Below are positions 7,069 through 13,976 of a stretch of 64,000 bases of DNA, piece after piece. The notes beneath the pieces are model-generated. The model searched no databases. It saw nothing but the letters and a program-made list of their open reading frames with translations, and was not told the origin of the DNA. The stretch covers positions 55,017-119,016 of the forward strand of contig JBBDRQ010000047.1 in NCBI GenBank assembly GCA_040905365.1, given 5' to 3'. Numbering within the stretch: position 1 is the first letter of the stretch; each line of letters starts with the position of its first letter. The DNA comes from JAHWKV01 sp040905365. GTDB taxonomy: Bacteria > Actinomycetota > CADDZG01 > JAHWKV01. Made by a program: the position numbers and the translations under genes.

Positions 7069-7946
7069 GTCCGGGCTGGATCATCCTCGGCGCAACTGCT
7101 CTGGCAGCCGCGCTCTTCCTCGCAGGCCGAGCCTTCCGGCGGCGACGCAAGCGCAAGGCGGTGGAGGCCATGAGGGAGCAGCCTTGGTCGCCCGAAGCAC
7201 TCGCCCTGCTGGCGGAGCCGCTCGGTGACGCCGAGATCGTCACCGAGATCGCCGCCGATGCGGAAGGCGATGCCCGGACGGTACGCCTGTCCGGTGCTAC
7301 ACGGTGGCTTTTGACCGGGATCGCACAAACGGCCGGGAGTCCCAGCGAAACCGAAACCTCCTTGAGCGCCGGCCCACCGCAAACGGATCCGGTCGACACC
7401 GCGAAGATCAAGAGTCTCGGAGACGCGCAAGCCCAAAAAGAGCTGAGGAGCTTGCTCTACGAGTTGCCCGCGCAGGCCGGCGACGCCGAGATCGTGCCTA
7501 CGCTGGAAGCCGTCGCCTTGACCGCGCTTCGCTACTATCAGTACGGCCTTAATCACGACTCGCCCACCATGCCGATCAGCGTCGTCTCCTCGGACCCCGA
7601 CTCATCCCACACCGACGTCTCCATGATCGCCGGCTACCTCGACCTGGAACGACGCCTGGGAAGGCTGCCGGACGATATGCACTCTGCCCGTACGGCATCC
7701 GCCCTACTGGGCGCAGTCGCGGCTCGAGCCTTAGGTATTGACGGCGTCGAGCAGATCCCCGAGCACCGGTTCGTCCACACCGCGGTAGATCTCCTGCTAA
7801 ACGGCGGAGCCCGCGAGCCACAGGAGGAGGCGGCGGTGGAGACCTCCCAGCACCGGCCGGGGGAAAACGGGCCGCACGGCGCGCCGAACCAGGCGCCATT
7901 GCGATGGAGACCCCGGGGGGATCCGGGGGCGAAGCCCCTGGAGTAG
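7065..7946 (+). CDS. Hypothetical membrane-anchored protein
   Basis: A 293-residue protein with an N-terminal transmembrane helix (about residues 5-22, IILGATALAAALFLAGRAF), then a strongly basic RRRRKRK stop-transfer and a large soluble part. The soluble region is acidic and mostly helical (WSPEALALLAEPLGDAEIVT, SLGDAQAQKELRSLLYELP, EAVALTALRYYQYGL). The family is not recognised. The last residues (RPRGDPGAKPLE) are encoded by a GC-rich intergenic-type repeat at 7911-7941 that recurs at 33955-33986, so the natural C-terminus may have been extended by repeat insertion. Translation may be coupled to a 21-codon leader by an ATGA overlap. Confidence 0.7.
   Translation: MSPGWIILGATALAAALFLAGRAFRRRRKRKAVEAMREQPWSPEALALLAEPLGDAEIVTEIAADAEGDARTVRLSGATRWLLTGIAQTAGSPSETETSLSAGPPQTDPVDTAKIKSLGDAQAQKELRSLLYELPAQAGDAEIVPTLEAVALTALRYYQYGLNHDSPTMPISVVSSDPDSSHTDVSMIAGYLDLERRLGRLPDDMHSARTASALLGAVAARALGIDGVEQIPEHRFVHTAVDLLLNGGAREPQEEAAVETSQHRPGENGPHGAPNQAPLRWRPRGDPGAKPLE
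7911..7941 (+). repeat. GC-rich palindromic repeat, copy 1
   Basis: The segment ATCCGGGGGCGAAGCCCCTGG, preceded by CCCCGGGG, matches 33955-33986 (ATCCGGGGGCGCAGCCCCCGG) nearly base for base. GGGGGC/GCCCCC arms allow a hairpin. This copy is read through as the C-terminus of the membrane-anchored hypothetical gene. Confidence 0.65.
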
Positions 7947-8024
7947 TATTAGGGAACATACATTCTTCGCCAGCTTTAACGATCTCTTCACGAAATTCTT
8001 AAGAGGCCGGGTTACCTATAGATT

Positions 8025-8201
8025 ATGGACAACAAACCTTTAAAAGCCATTCCGGTCATGGGCCTTCCCAGGCGCACCAAGCAGTCGACGCCGGGTAGGA
8101 CGTGCACACATCCCGAATGCAACACGATTCTGTCCGTCTACAACAAGTCGACCTACTGCTACACGCACATGGGGCCGCGTCGGCCGCGCATGCCGCGGTA
8201 G
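8025..8201 (+). CDS. Small 58-residue zinc-binding-like protein
   Basis: Starts MDNKPLKAIPVMG. The second half carries a compact Cys/His set: R-T-C-T-H-P-E-C-N-T, then SVYNKSTYCYTH, giving C-x4-C and C-x2-H pairs that could hold one zinc ion. The tail is basic (PRRPRMPR). The pattern 'TPGR-C-HP-C-T-LSVYN-C-H' is one I associate with short conserved actinobacterial proteins. It could bind nucleic acid; function unknown. The ribosome site is weak (AAGAGG lies 18 nt upstream). A 9-bp hairpin follows its stop. Confidence 0.65.
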   Translation: MDNKPLKAIPVMGLPRRTKQSTPGRTCTHPECNTILSVYNKSTYCYTHMGPRRPRMPR

Positions 8202-8204
8202 TTT

Positions 8205-8232
8205 CCGGAGCCCGCCACCGGCAGGGCTCCGG
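8205..8232 (+). terminator. Hairpin after the small zinc-binding-like gene
   Basis: CCGGAGCCC (8205-8213) pairs perfectly with GGGCTCCGG (8224-8232), four bases after the stop codon. An A-rich stretch follows rather than a T tract. Confidence 0.5.
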
Positions 8233-8294
8233 GCAAGCCAAAACAAACAAAAGCCGCCACCTCGACCACCGACGGCGATAGTCTCGAAGGCCCA

Positions 8295-9485
8295 GTGCAC
8301 AGTCACGCCCATGGTCACAGCGACGAGCGAGTTCCACCGCGCACCAAACGGCTGCTAACAGCAGTCACCGCGTCGCTTGCGGTCATGACGCTCATCGGCT
8401 TCTTCCTCCTACGGCCCACCGACGTGCCCGACCTGTCCGGCGCCGTTCAACTGCCCACCAACCTGGTCGACGGAACGGTAATCAGGACCTTTCCCAGCGC
8501 ATGCCCCGGCCTGGAGGACGGATCATTGGACTGCCGGAACGCTCAGGTGCGGCTGACCGAGGGGCCCAACGAAGGCGAGATCGTCTCATTCGAGGTGAGC
8601 GACTATTCGTCCATCCGTACTATCTCCGCCGGCGACCGGATCGTAGTCAGCTACACTCCCGACGCTCCCGAGGAGTTCGCCTACGACTTCGCCGACATGC
8701 AGCGCAATACGCCGATGCTCGTGCTGGCCGGCATCTTCGCGGTCGCCGTGATAGGCCTCGGCAGACTCAAGGGCTTGACCGCCCTGTTCGGGTTTGTGAT
8801 CAGCCTGGCCATCATCGCCCAGTTCGTACTGCCGTCGATCCTGTCCGGACATAGCCCGCTGGCGGTAGCGGTCGTCGGCTCGGCGGGAATCATGTTCATT
8901 TCCCTGTACCTATCGCACGGCTTCAACGCGCGTACCACCACCGCGGTGCTGGGAACGCTGGCCAGCCTCTCGATAACCGGCGTGCTCGCCTACGTCTTCG
9001 TCGAGGTAACCTCCCTCACTGGATTCGCATCCGAGGAAGCTATCTTCATCAGAGTCGCTTCCGACGCCATCAACGTGCAGGGCCTGCTGCTCGGAGGCAT
9101 AATCATCGGCTCCCTCGGCGTGCTCGACGATGTCACCATCACCCAATCGTCGGCCGTCTGGGAGCTGCATCTGGCCAACCCGTCGCTAAGCCGGTTCGAT
9201 CTGTACCGAGCTGCCATCAGAATCGGCCGCGACCATATCGCCTCGACGGTCAACACCCTGGTGCTGGCCTACGCGGGGGCCGCACTGCCGCTGCTTATCC
9301 TGTTCACCATCTCCGGCTCGCGACTGCACGACGTACTGACCGGCGAGATCGTAGCCGAAGAGGTAGTACGGACCCTGGTCGGCAGCATAGGGCTGGTGGC
9401 TTCGGTGCCCATAACGACCGCGCTGACTGCGCTGGTGGTCAGCACCGTCGGGTCCGAACGCAGCGCAACGCCGGCCGAGTCCTGA
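8295..9485 (+). CDS. YibE/F family membrane protein
   Basis: A 396-residue polytopic membrane protein. It has a His-rich cytosolic start (HSHAHGHSDE), a first helix at about 16-36, and an extracytoplasmic beta domain (about 40-130). About seven further helices follow (for example LVLAGIFAVAVIGLG, FGFVISLAIIAQFVL, AVAVVGSAGIMFISLYL). The signature GSLGVLDDVTITQSS near residue 275 and the final LVGSIGLVASVPITTALTAL are diagnostic of YibE/F, a family linked to transport but without an established substrate. The GTG at 8295 is supported by GAAGG about 6 nt upstream. The His-rich N-terminus could bind metal. Confidence 0.9.
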   Translation: MHSHAHGHSDERVPPRTKRLLTAVTASLAVMTLIGFFLLRPTDVPDLSGAVQLPTNLVDGTVIRTFPSACPGLEDGSLDCRNAQVRLTEGPNEGEIVSFEVSDYSSIRTISAGDRIVVSYTPDAPEEFAYDFADMQRNTPMLVLAGIFAVAVIGLGRLKGLTALFGFVISLAIIAQFVLPSILSGHSPLAVAVVGSAGIMFISLYLSHGFNARTTTAVLGTLASLSITGVLAYVFVEVTSLTGFASEEAIFIRVASDAINVQGLLLGGIIIGSLGVLDDVTITQSSAVWELHLANPSLSRFDLYRAAIRIGRDHIASTVNTLVLAYAGAALPLLILFTISGSRLHDVLTGEIVAEEVVRTLVGSIGLVASVPITTALTALVVSTVGSERSATPAES

Positions 9486-9568
9486 GGATCGTCCGAAGCG
9501 CCCGAACCACAACATGTAGCGTGTGCCTTCTCGGCACCACAAGAGTAGAAAACTTTCTCAAACCTGTC

Positions 9569-9597
9569 TTGTTTTAAACCCTGCTTAACGCTATATA
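9569..9597 (+). promoter_or_regulatory. Candidate sigma-70-type promoter of the M23 gene
   Basis: TTGTTT (9569-9574), a 17-bp spacer and TATATA (9592-9597), placing transcription about 14 nt before the GTG at 9618. The 11-mer AACCCTGCTTA occurs twice, at 9577 and 9597, exactly 20 nt apart, and so flanks the -10. It may be a regulator site. Confidence 0.45.
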
Positions 9598-9617
9598 ACC
9601 CTGCTTACAATGGATCG

Positions 9618-10661
9618 GTGATCCATATTCGGCGCCCGGGAACCTGGTGCATCGCGCTCACCATGGCAGCCGTGATGGCTGTCGTCCCGTCCGGCGCGCA
9701 CGCTGCTCAATTCCCGCCACAGCTGCCCTCTGAAGAGGAGATGGCGCGCCTTAGGTCGAAAATGGGCTCCTCGCTCGAACAAGTGCGCGCGGCTCAGCGA
9801 AAGTTCGACTCTTTGGTGGCCAGTTTTGAGCAGGCGCGCACGGACCTGGAGAACGTTAGCGGCGACATTTCCGCAGTTCAGGCGCAACAAGCCGCGCTGG
9901 ACGCACAGATGCACGATGTCCAAGCAGCCCTCAACGAGCGGGCGGCCCAGGCCTACCGGGCCGGGCCCGCCTCCGTGCTCAACGTCATCTTCGGCACACA
10001 GAGCTTTCGACACTTTGCTTCGATGATGAGCTTGTTCGAAGCGGTGGTGGTGTGGGACGGCCAAGTGTTGAACACCGTGCAGGAGCTCAAGGACGAAACG
10101 GACCGCCTGCAGGCGGAGCTCGACGCTAAACGAGCCGAACAGCAAGAGGTGGTCGAGCATCTCAACCGGCAGCAAGCAGATCTGGAAAGTTCCCTTACGG
10201 CGCTCGGTCGCGAGTACGAAAGCGTGCGCCGCCGGGTGGACGATGCAGAATCCGGTTTTGCGTTCCCGGTAAGGGCACCGTTTTCTTTCGTAGACACCTT
10301 CGGCGCCCCCCGAGCGGGCCATCGCAAACATCAAGGCATCGACATCTTTGCGGCAAAGGGTACCCCCTTGTACGCAGTGGTCGACGGAGTAATCGAGGAC
10401 AAGGCCGTCAACACGCTCGGGGGAAACAAGCTTTGGCTGCGTTCACCGAGCGATGGGTGGAAGTACTACTACGCCCACCTGTCCGGGTACGCCGAGGGCG
10501 TATATAACGGCGCTCGGATCAAAAAGGGCCAGGTAATCGGATACGTGGGCAACACCGGCAACGCCAGGACGACCCCACCCCACGTGCACTTCGAATCTCA
10601 TCCGCCGTCTCAGGGCGCGGCTAACCCCTACCCGATCCTAAAGCGCTCCAACCCGACCTAG
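9618..10661 (+). CDS. Secreted coiled-coil M23 peptidoglycan endopeptidase
   Basis: A 347-residue exported protein with a signal peptide (about 1-29, ending SGAHA). A long coiled coil spans about 37-215 (EEEMARLRSKM, LEQVRAAQRKFDSL, AELDAKRAEQQEVVEHLNRQ). A C-terminal LytM/M23 domain spans about 228-340. The zinc and catalytic residues are all present: HQGID (HxxxD), YAHLSGY and HVHFE (HxH). This EnvC/NlpD-like layout fits cell-wall hydrolysis or amidase activation during division. The GTG start lies about 20 bases after the TATATA box. The next gene starts two bases after its stop. Confidence 0.9.
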   Translation: MIHIRRPGTWCIALTMAAVMAVVPSGAHAAQFPPQLPSEEEMARLRSKMGSSLEQVRAAQRKFDSLVASFEQARTDLENVSGDISAVQAQQAALDAQMHDVQAALNERAAQAYRAGPASVLNVIFGTQSFRHFASMMSLFEAVVVWDGQVLNTVQELKDETDRLQAELDAKRAEQQEVVEHLNRQQADLESSLTALGREYESVRRRVDDAESGFAFPVRAPFSFVDTFGAPRAGHRKHQGIDIFAAKGTPLYAVVDGVIEDKAVNTLGGNKLWLRSPSDGWKYYYAHLSGYAEGVYNGARIKKGQVIGYVGNTGNARTTPPHVHFESHPPSQGAANPYPILKRSNPT

Positions 10662-10662
10662 A

Positions 10663-11001
10663 ATGCTCTGTCCTGGTGAGGTCAGCCTCTTCCCCGCCCC
10701 GCTTCCCCGGATCACCGCCGAGCAGTGCGACCTGCCGGGCATGGGCCCGGGACCGCTGGCCGTGCAGCCGGGCCGGCAGGTGACCTCGGTTGAGCCGGTC
10801 GAGCGCGTCTGGAATCCCGATCAGCTGTGCCTGATGGTCGTGCAGCAGGTGCTCTGCCCCGGCAGGAGGCCGGTCCGGCAGCTGGCCTTGCTGGACGACC
10901 CGCCGGTCTGGGAGGTCGATCCCAAGCCCAAGCCACGCCCTCGCCGGCGGCGACGCACGCCCAAGCCCTTGCTCAGCCCCGGACAGATGCCGCTTTTTTG
11001 A
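10663..11001 (+). CDS. Small protein ending in a sliding-clamp-binding-like motif
   Basis: A 112-residue unrecognised protein. The codon pattern is strongly coding (third positions almost all G or C). It starts one base after the M23 gene's stop and lies just upstream of a Fe-S nuclease. Features are an N-terminal GEVSLFPAPLPRIT, several cysteines, a very basic stretch (PKPKPRPRRRRRTPKP) and the extreme C-terminus SPGQMPLF. QMPLF fits the QxxLF pentapeptide by which many bacterial repair proteins bind the DNA polymerase sliding clamp. A DNA-associated role is inferred from the basic patch, the motif and the neighbour. The competing minus-strand frame (10621-11124) looks like a shadow. Confidence 0.65.
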   Translation: MLCPGEVSLFPAPLPRITAEQCDLPGMGPGPLAVQPGRQVTSVEPVERVWNPDQLCLMVVQQVLCPGRRPVRQLALLDDPPVWEVDPKPKPRPRRRRRTPKPLLSPGQMPLF

Positions 11002-11043
11002 TTTCTCAGGCGTTATAGCCCGCGGGCTGTCGTACCGAACTCC

Positions 11044-11049
11044 TAAGAT
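11044..11049 (+). promoter_or_regulatory. Leaderless-type -10 element for the Fe-S nuclease
   Basis: TAAGAT is followed by 8 nt and then ATG at 11058; no Shine-Dalgarno precedes the start. The identical hexamer lies 7 nt before the metallo-hydrolase start at 12835. Confidence 0.45.
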
Positions 11050-11057
11050 GTAATTCA

Positions 11058-11921
11058 ATGAGTACAGCGACGGCAGCATCCCTTCGAAGCCACGATCAGC
11101 AGCAAGAGGCTCAGAGCCGGGCACCCGGTGAAGGGCCTGTCCGCCTCTCCCCTTCCCGGGCCTCCGACTACAAGACCTGTCCCCAGTTGTTCAAGTACCG
11201 GGCGGTCGACCGTCTTCCGGAACCGGCCGACATCTACAGCACCAAGGGCACCATGATCCACGCCGCGCTCGAACAGCTGTACATGATGGAACCCGAACAA
11301 AGAACCCTCGAACAGGCGCACGCTCACATGCTTGAGGTATGGGAGAACCTCAAAGCCGACGAGCAGTACGAGGCGCTGCAGCTCGATCCCGAGGAGGAAG
11401 CTCAGTGGCTGGAGCACGGAACGTCCCTCCTGGACAACTACTTTCGGGTGGAGGATCCATCGGCTGTTACTCCTCATGAAATGGAGTGGTGGGTCGAGCA
11501 CCACACCGAGTCGGTCCTGCTGCGGGGAATCATCGACCGGGTGGAGGTTGCATCCGACGGCGGATGGATCCTCAGCGACTACAAGACCGGAAGATCTCCG
11601 TCCGAGACCTACGCACTGGGCTCGTTTTTCGGGCTGAAGTTCTACGCACTCGTGTGCTGGCGCACCTTCGGGAAGATGCCCACGCTGCTTAGGCTGATCC
11701 ACCTGCGGGAACCCGAGGTCATAAGCCTGGTGCCCACCGAACAGATGCTAAAGGGTCTCGAAAAGCAGCTCCACGCTTTGGCCGACGCCATCCAGCGCGC
11801 GCACGATCGGGATGACTGGCGCCCCCGCGTAGGGCCCCTGTGCAACTGGTGCCCCCACAAGGCCATCTGCCCGGCGTTCCAATCCTCACCAGACACAACC
11901 GACCAGCCCGCCAAGGCCTAA
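11058..11921 (+). CDS. RecB-like PD-(D/E)XK nuclease with Fe-S cysteines
   Basis: A 287-residue nuclease of the RecB/Cas4/AddB-type superfamily. The substrate-positioning motif SPSRASDYKTCPQLFKYR is at about 31-48, GTMIHAALEQLY follows at 64-75, and the metal-binding core is D160 (GIIDRVE) plus D174-Y-K176-T-G. Four cysteines (C41 and C262-x2-C265-x5-C271) match the arrangement that holds a 4Fe-4S cluster in AddB and Cas4. The family acts on DNA ends in repair; no Cas genes are nearby, so a Cas4 role is unlikely. The upstream small gene may be functionally linked. Confidence 0.9.
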   Translation: MSTATAASLRSHDQQQEAQSRAPGEGPVRLSPSRASDYKTCPQLFKYRAVDRLPEPADIYSTKGTMIHAALEQLYMMEPEQRTLEQAHAHMLEVWENLKADEQYEALQLDPEEEAQWLEHGTSLLDNYFRVEDPSAVTPHEMEWWVEHHTESVLLRGIIDRVEVASDGGWILSDYKTGRSPSETYALGSFFGLKFYALVCWRTFGKMPTLLRLIHLREPEVISLVPTEQMLKGLEKQLHALADAIQRAHDRDDWRPRVGPLCNWCPHKAICPAFQSSPDTTDQPAKA

Positions 11922-11947
11922 CCCGACGCCGGCCGCCGGCTCGCGTC

Positions 11948-12199
11948 GCCGGAGCCCTACGGGGGCGACTGAGAACGCCGCGTGACCTCACCTGCCGCCG
12001 CCAAACGCCCCGAGGGTGGGCCGTGGTGGTGCTATAGCGCACCCTTAAGTCCGCCCTTGCGTGGTTTGGGGCGCGGCAGGTGGGGTCACGCAAGGCCGCA
12101 GGGAGCCTTCGTAGCCGGAGCCCTACGGGGGCGACTGAGAACGCCGCGTGACCTCACCTGCCGCCGCCAAACGCCCCGAGGGTGGGCTTAAGGGTGCGC
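11948..12199. repeat. GC-rich repeat cluster with 73-bp direct copies and 13-bp terminal inverted repeats
   Basis: A 73-bp sequence occurs identically at 11948-12020 and 12114-12186 (it contains GACTGAGAACGCCGCGTG and GCCGCCAAACGCCCCGAGGG). Between them, around 12061-12092, lies a diverged inverted copy (GTTTGGGGCGCGGCAGG). GCGCACCCTTAAG (12037-12049) and CTTAAGGGTGCGC (12187-12199) are perfect 13-bp inverted repeats enclosing 163 bp, which looks like a small non-autonomous element. The right inverted repeat supplies the TAA stop and last codons of the metallo-hydrolase. Related pieces occur at 22224, 60044 and 63946. Confidence 0.8.
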
Positions 12200-12835
12200 C
12201 AAGAACGGGTTATGAACCCGTTCTTGCTCCAGCGTTGTCGGCGGGCCGTGGCCCGGAAGCACCGGCATCTCGTCCAGCACCAGCAGACGTTCACGAATCG
12301 AGGTCAGCAGCTGCGACTGGTCGCCTCCGGGCAGGTCGGTCCGGCCTACCGACCGGGCGAACAGGGTATCCCCCGAAAACAGGCACCGGGCATCGGGGTC
12401 GCTGCTGAGCAGACTTATACTGCCCTCGGAGTGGCCCGGCGTATGGATAACTTGTAGGGTGTGCTCGCCTGCGCTCAGTTCATCGCCGTCGGAGATCTGC
12501 ACGTCCACCTCCGGCGGCTCCAGGTCGTCGAGCCCTAGGAACAACCGCAAGCTCTCGCCAAACCAACCCAGCAGCCGCATGTCGCTGTGGTGCATGTAGA
12601 AAGGCGCGCCGGTCAACGCCTTGAGCCGTTCCGCACCCATGATGTGGTCGAAGTGGGCGTGGGTGGCCACGATCGCCCTCGTCTGCAGGCCGTGGCGCAC
12701 CAATGCTTCGGAGAGCTCCTCGACGTCGTCGCCCGGGTCTATCACTATGGCTTGTTTGGTCGCTGGATCACCGACGATGTAGCAGTTGCACTCCAACGGT
12801 CCGACTACTATCCGCTCGTAAACCTGAAGGGCCAT
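12188..12835 (-). CDS. Metallo-beta-lactamase-fold hydrolase (glyoxalase II-like)
   Basis: A 215-residue MBL-fold enzyme. Metal-binding motif THAHFDHI places ligands at H59, H61, D63 and H64. HTPGHSEGS, FSGDTLFARSVGRTDLPGG and LPGHGPPTTL provide the other histidine and aspartate ligands. Small proteins of this type hydrolyse thioesters such as S-lactoylglutathione or related mycothiol adducts; the substrate here is unknown. The start ATG at 12835 is supported by TAAGAT 7 nt upstream (leaderless). The last codons and stop lie inside a mobile-looking inverted repeat. The end of the gene also contains a perfect 12-bp palindrome at 12200-12226. It is divergent from the SRPBCC gene. Confidence 0.9.
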   Translation of the reverse strand: MALQVYERIVVGPLECNCYIVGDPATKQAIVIDPGDDVEELSEALVRHGLQTRAIVATHAHFDHIMGAERLKALTGAPFYMHHSDMRLLGWFGESLRLFLGLDDLEPPEVDVQISDGDELSAGEHTLQVIHTPGHSEGSISLLSSDPDARCLFSGDTLFARSVGRTDLPGGDQSQLLTSIRERLLVLDEMPVLPGHGPPTTLEQERVHNPFLAHP

Positions 12836-12842
12836 TGGTCTA

Positions 12843-12848
12843 ATCTTA
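12843..12848 (-). promoter_or_regulatory. Leaderless-type -10 element for the MBL-fold hydrolase
   Basis: Minus-strand TAAGAT, 7 nt before ATG at 12835, with no Shine-Dalgarno. Confidence 0.45.
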
Positions 12849-12877
12849 GTGCCGTTGCGTAAAAGGAGGACCCTGAC

Positions 12878-13345
12878 ATGTTTGGCCCCCCGGTCGAAAT
12901 CGAGATGTCCATCAAGATCGACGCCCCGCCCTCGCAGGTGTGGGGCTACCTGGTGGACTGGGAGCACCTGGACCGCTGGATGCGTGAAGCCAAGAGGTTC
13001 CGGCTGACTTCGAAGATGGATCAAGGGGTCGGGGTGACCGCGGAGGCCACCATCTGCATTGCCGGATTCACGACAACCGATCTGGTGCAAGTAACCCGCT
13101 GGCGTCCTCCGGAGGAGCTGGAGATCCAGCACCTCGGCTGGGTGAGTGGCCAAGGCCTCATGCTGTGCATGCCGGCGCCGTGGGGAACCTTTCTGTACTG
13201 GAAGGAGACCTTGGAACCACCGCTGGGCATCGCCGGCGCCGCCGGGCTGCGCCTGCTCAGGCCCTTGATGTTCCGTATCTTCCAAGGGGATCTACGGCTG
13301 TTGAAGGACCTGGTGGAGTCCACGGCTCGGGCAAGCGTGCAATAG
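12878..13345 (+). CDS. SRPBCC/START-like lipid-binding family protein
   Basis: A 155-residue protein with the helix-grip fold signature of SRPBCC (polyketide cyclase/dehydrase) proteins: an N-terminal strand EIEMSIKIDAPPSQVWGYLV, then WEHLDRWMREAKRF, a beta sheet (VGVTAEATICIAGF) and the C-terminal helix DLRLLKDLVESTA. These proteins bind hydrophobic small molecules; no ligand can be assigned. A strong AAAAGGAGG lies about 9 nt before the ATG at 12878, in contrast to its divergent leaderless neighbour. A membrane-protein gene follows 9 bp downstream. Confidence 0.85.
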   Translation: MFGPPVEIEMSIKIDAPPSQVWGYLVDWEHLDRWMREAKRFRLTSKMDQGVGVTAEATICIAGFTTTDLVQVTRWRPPEELEIQHLGWVSGQGLMLCMPAPWGTFLYWKETLEPPLGIAGAAGLRLLRPLMFRIFQGDLRLLKDLVESTARASVQ

Positions 13346-13348
13346 GCT
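13343..13348 (+). promoter_or_regulatory. Possible leaderless-type -10 for the 204-residue membrane protein
   Basis: TAGGCT, overlapping the stop of the SRPBCC gene, is followed by 6 nt and then GTG at 13355. The match could be fortuitous because the TAG is also a stop codon. Confidence 0.3.
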
Positions 13349-13354
13349 AACCAC

Positions 13355-13969
13355 GTGCCAAACCAAGATCAGAATCCCGGCTTATTTTTCCGATGGCTCT
13401 GGCTCGTCTACCTGCCTTTGGCCGTTCTGGGCCTGTGCATCGTGCTGTTGGTCGTCGGCGCGCTCTCGGGTAGCTGGCTGTGGCTGACTGCCTTGCTTGC
13501 CGTCTACTGCGTCATTCCCGCCCGCCTGCTGGCGGAGACCAAGCGCAAGGGACTGGAATTTCCGAAACCCCCTTCCCGCGCGCAGCGGTCCACTCGAGCG
13601 GGTCGACGCCCCCGTCCGGCGGCCGGACCCAGACCGCAACCTGCCGCAAAGCCCTCGCCGCAAAGCGCCGCATCGCCTACTACTCACAAGCGCGTCTCCC
13701 CGATGTACCGGCGGCGTCGCGCCTTCGTTACGATCCTGGGTCTCGGCGTCCTGGTTGGCGTCGGAGGCATTCTGGCCATCATCGGCATCGGCCGGGCTAC
13801 CTCATCCAGCGGAATCATCCTGGTGGGCCTGGGAAGCTTCCTGATGATCCTGTCGGTTACCCTACCTGCATTCAAGATCGTCGACGCAGCTCTAAAGGCT
13901 GTAGGCCGGATGATGAAAAAAGCCTCTGCGCCCCGCGCCGGTTCTCACCGACCGAGACGCAGAGGTTAG
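13355..13969 (+). CDS. Hypothetical four-helix membrane protein
   Basis: A 204-residue integral membrane protein. Two hydrophobic helices (about 13-37, LYLPLAVLGLCIVLLVVGAL-like, and 41-58) are followed by a basic Pro-Ala-rich cytosolic linker (about 65-110, with repeated PRPAAGPRPQPAAKP). Two more helices follow (about 120-140, TILGLGVLVGVGGILAIIGI, and 148-165), then a basic tail. The family is not recognised. It starts with GTG and is probably co-oriented with the SRPBCC gene. It converges on the cupredoxin gene, seven bases away. Confidence 0.75.
   Translation: MPNQDQNPGLFFRWLWLVYLPLAVLGLCIVLLVVGALSGSWLWLTALLAVYCVIPARLLAETKRKGLEFPKPPSRAQRSTRAGRRPRPAAGPRPQPAAKPSPQSAASPTTHKRVSPMYRRRRAFVTILGLGVLVGVGGILAIIGIGRATSSSGIILVGLGSFLMILSVTLPAFKIVDAALKAVGRMMKKASAPRAGSHRPRRRG
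13923..13965. terminator. Weak hairpin at convergent gene ends
   Basis: CCTCTGCG (13923-13930) pairs with CGCAGAGG (13958-13965) across a 27-nt loop, overlapping the end of the membrane-protein gene and facing the cupredoxin gene. There is no T tract. Confidence 0.3.
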
Positions 13970-13976
13970 CTAAAAG

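Noticed and set aside
6888..7556. Minus-strand frame opposite the membrane-anchored hypothetical gene
   Set aside because: The plus strand has a TM helix with a stop-transfer signal and a better codon pattern; the minus frame looks random.
10621..11124. Minus-strand frame opposite the QMPLF protein
   Set aside because: Third-position GC bias supports the plus strand, and the minus frame runs across the divergent nuclease start.
11058..11921. Cas4 of a CRISPR system
   Set aside because: The nuclease has Cas4-like cysteines, but no cas1, cas2 or repeat array occurs nearby, and the same layout is found in AddB/RecB-type repair nucleases.
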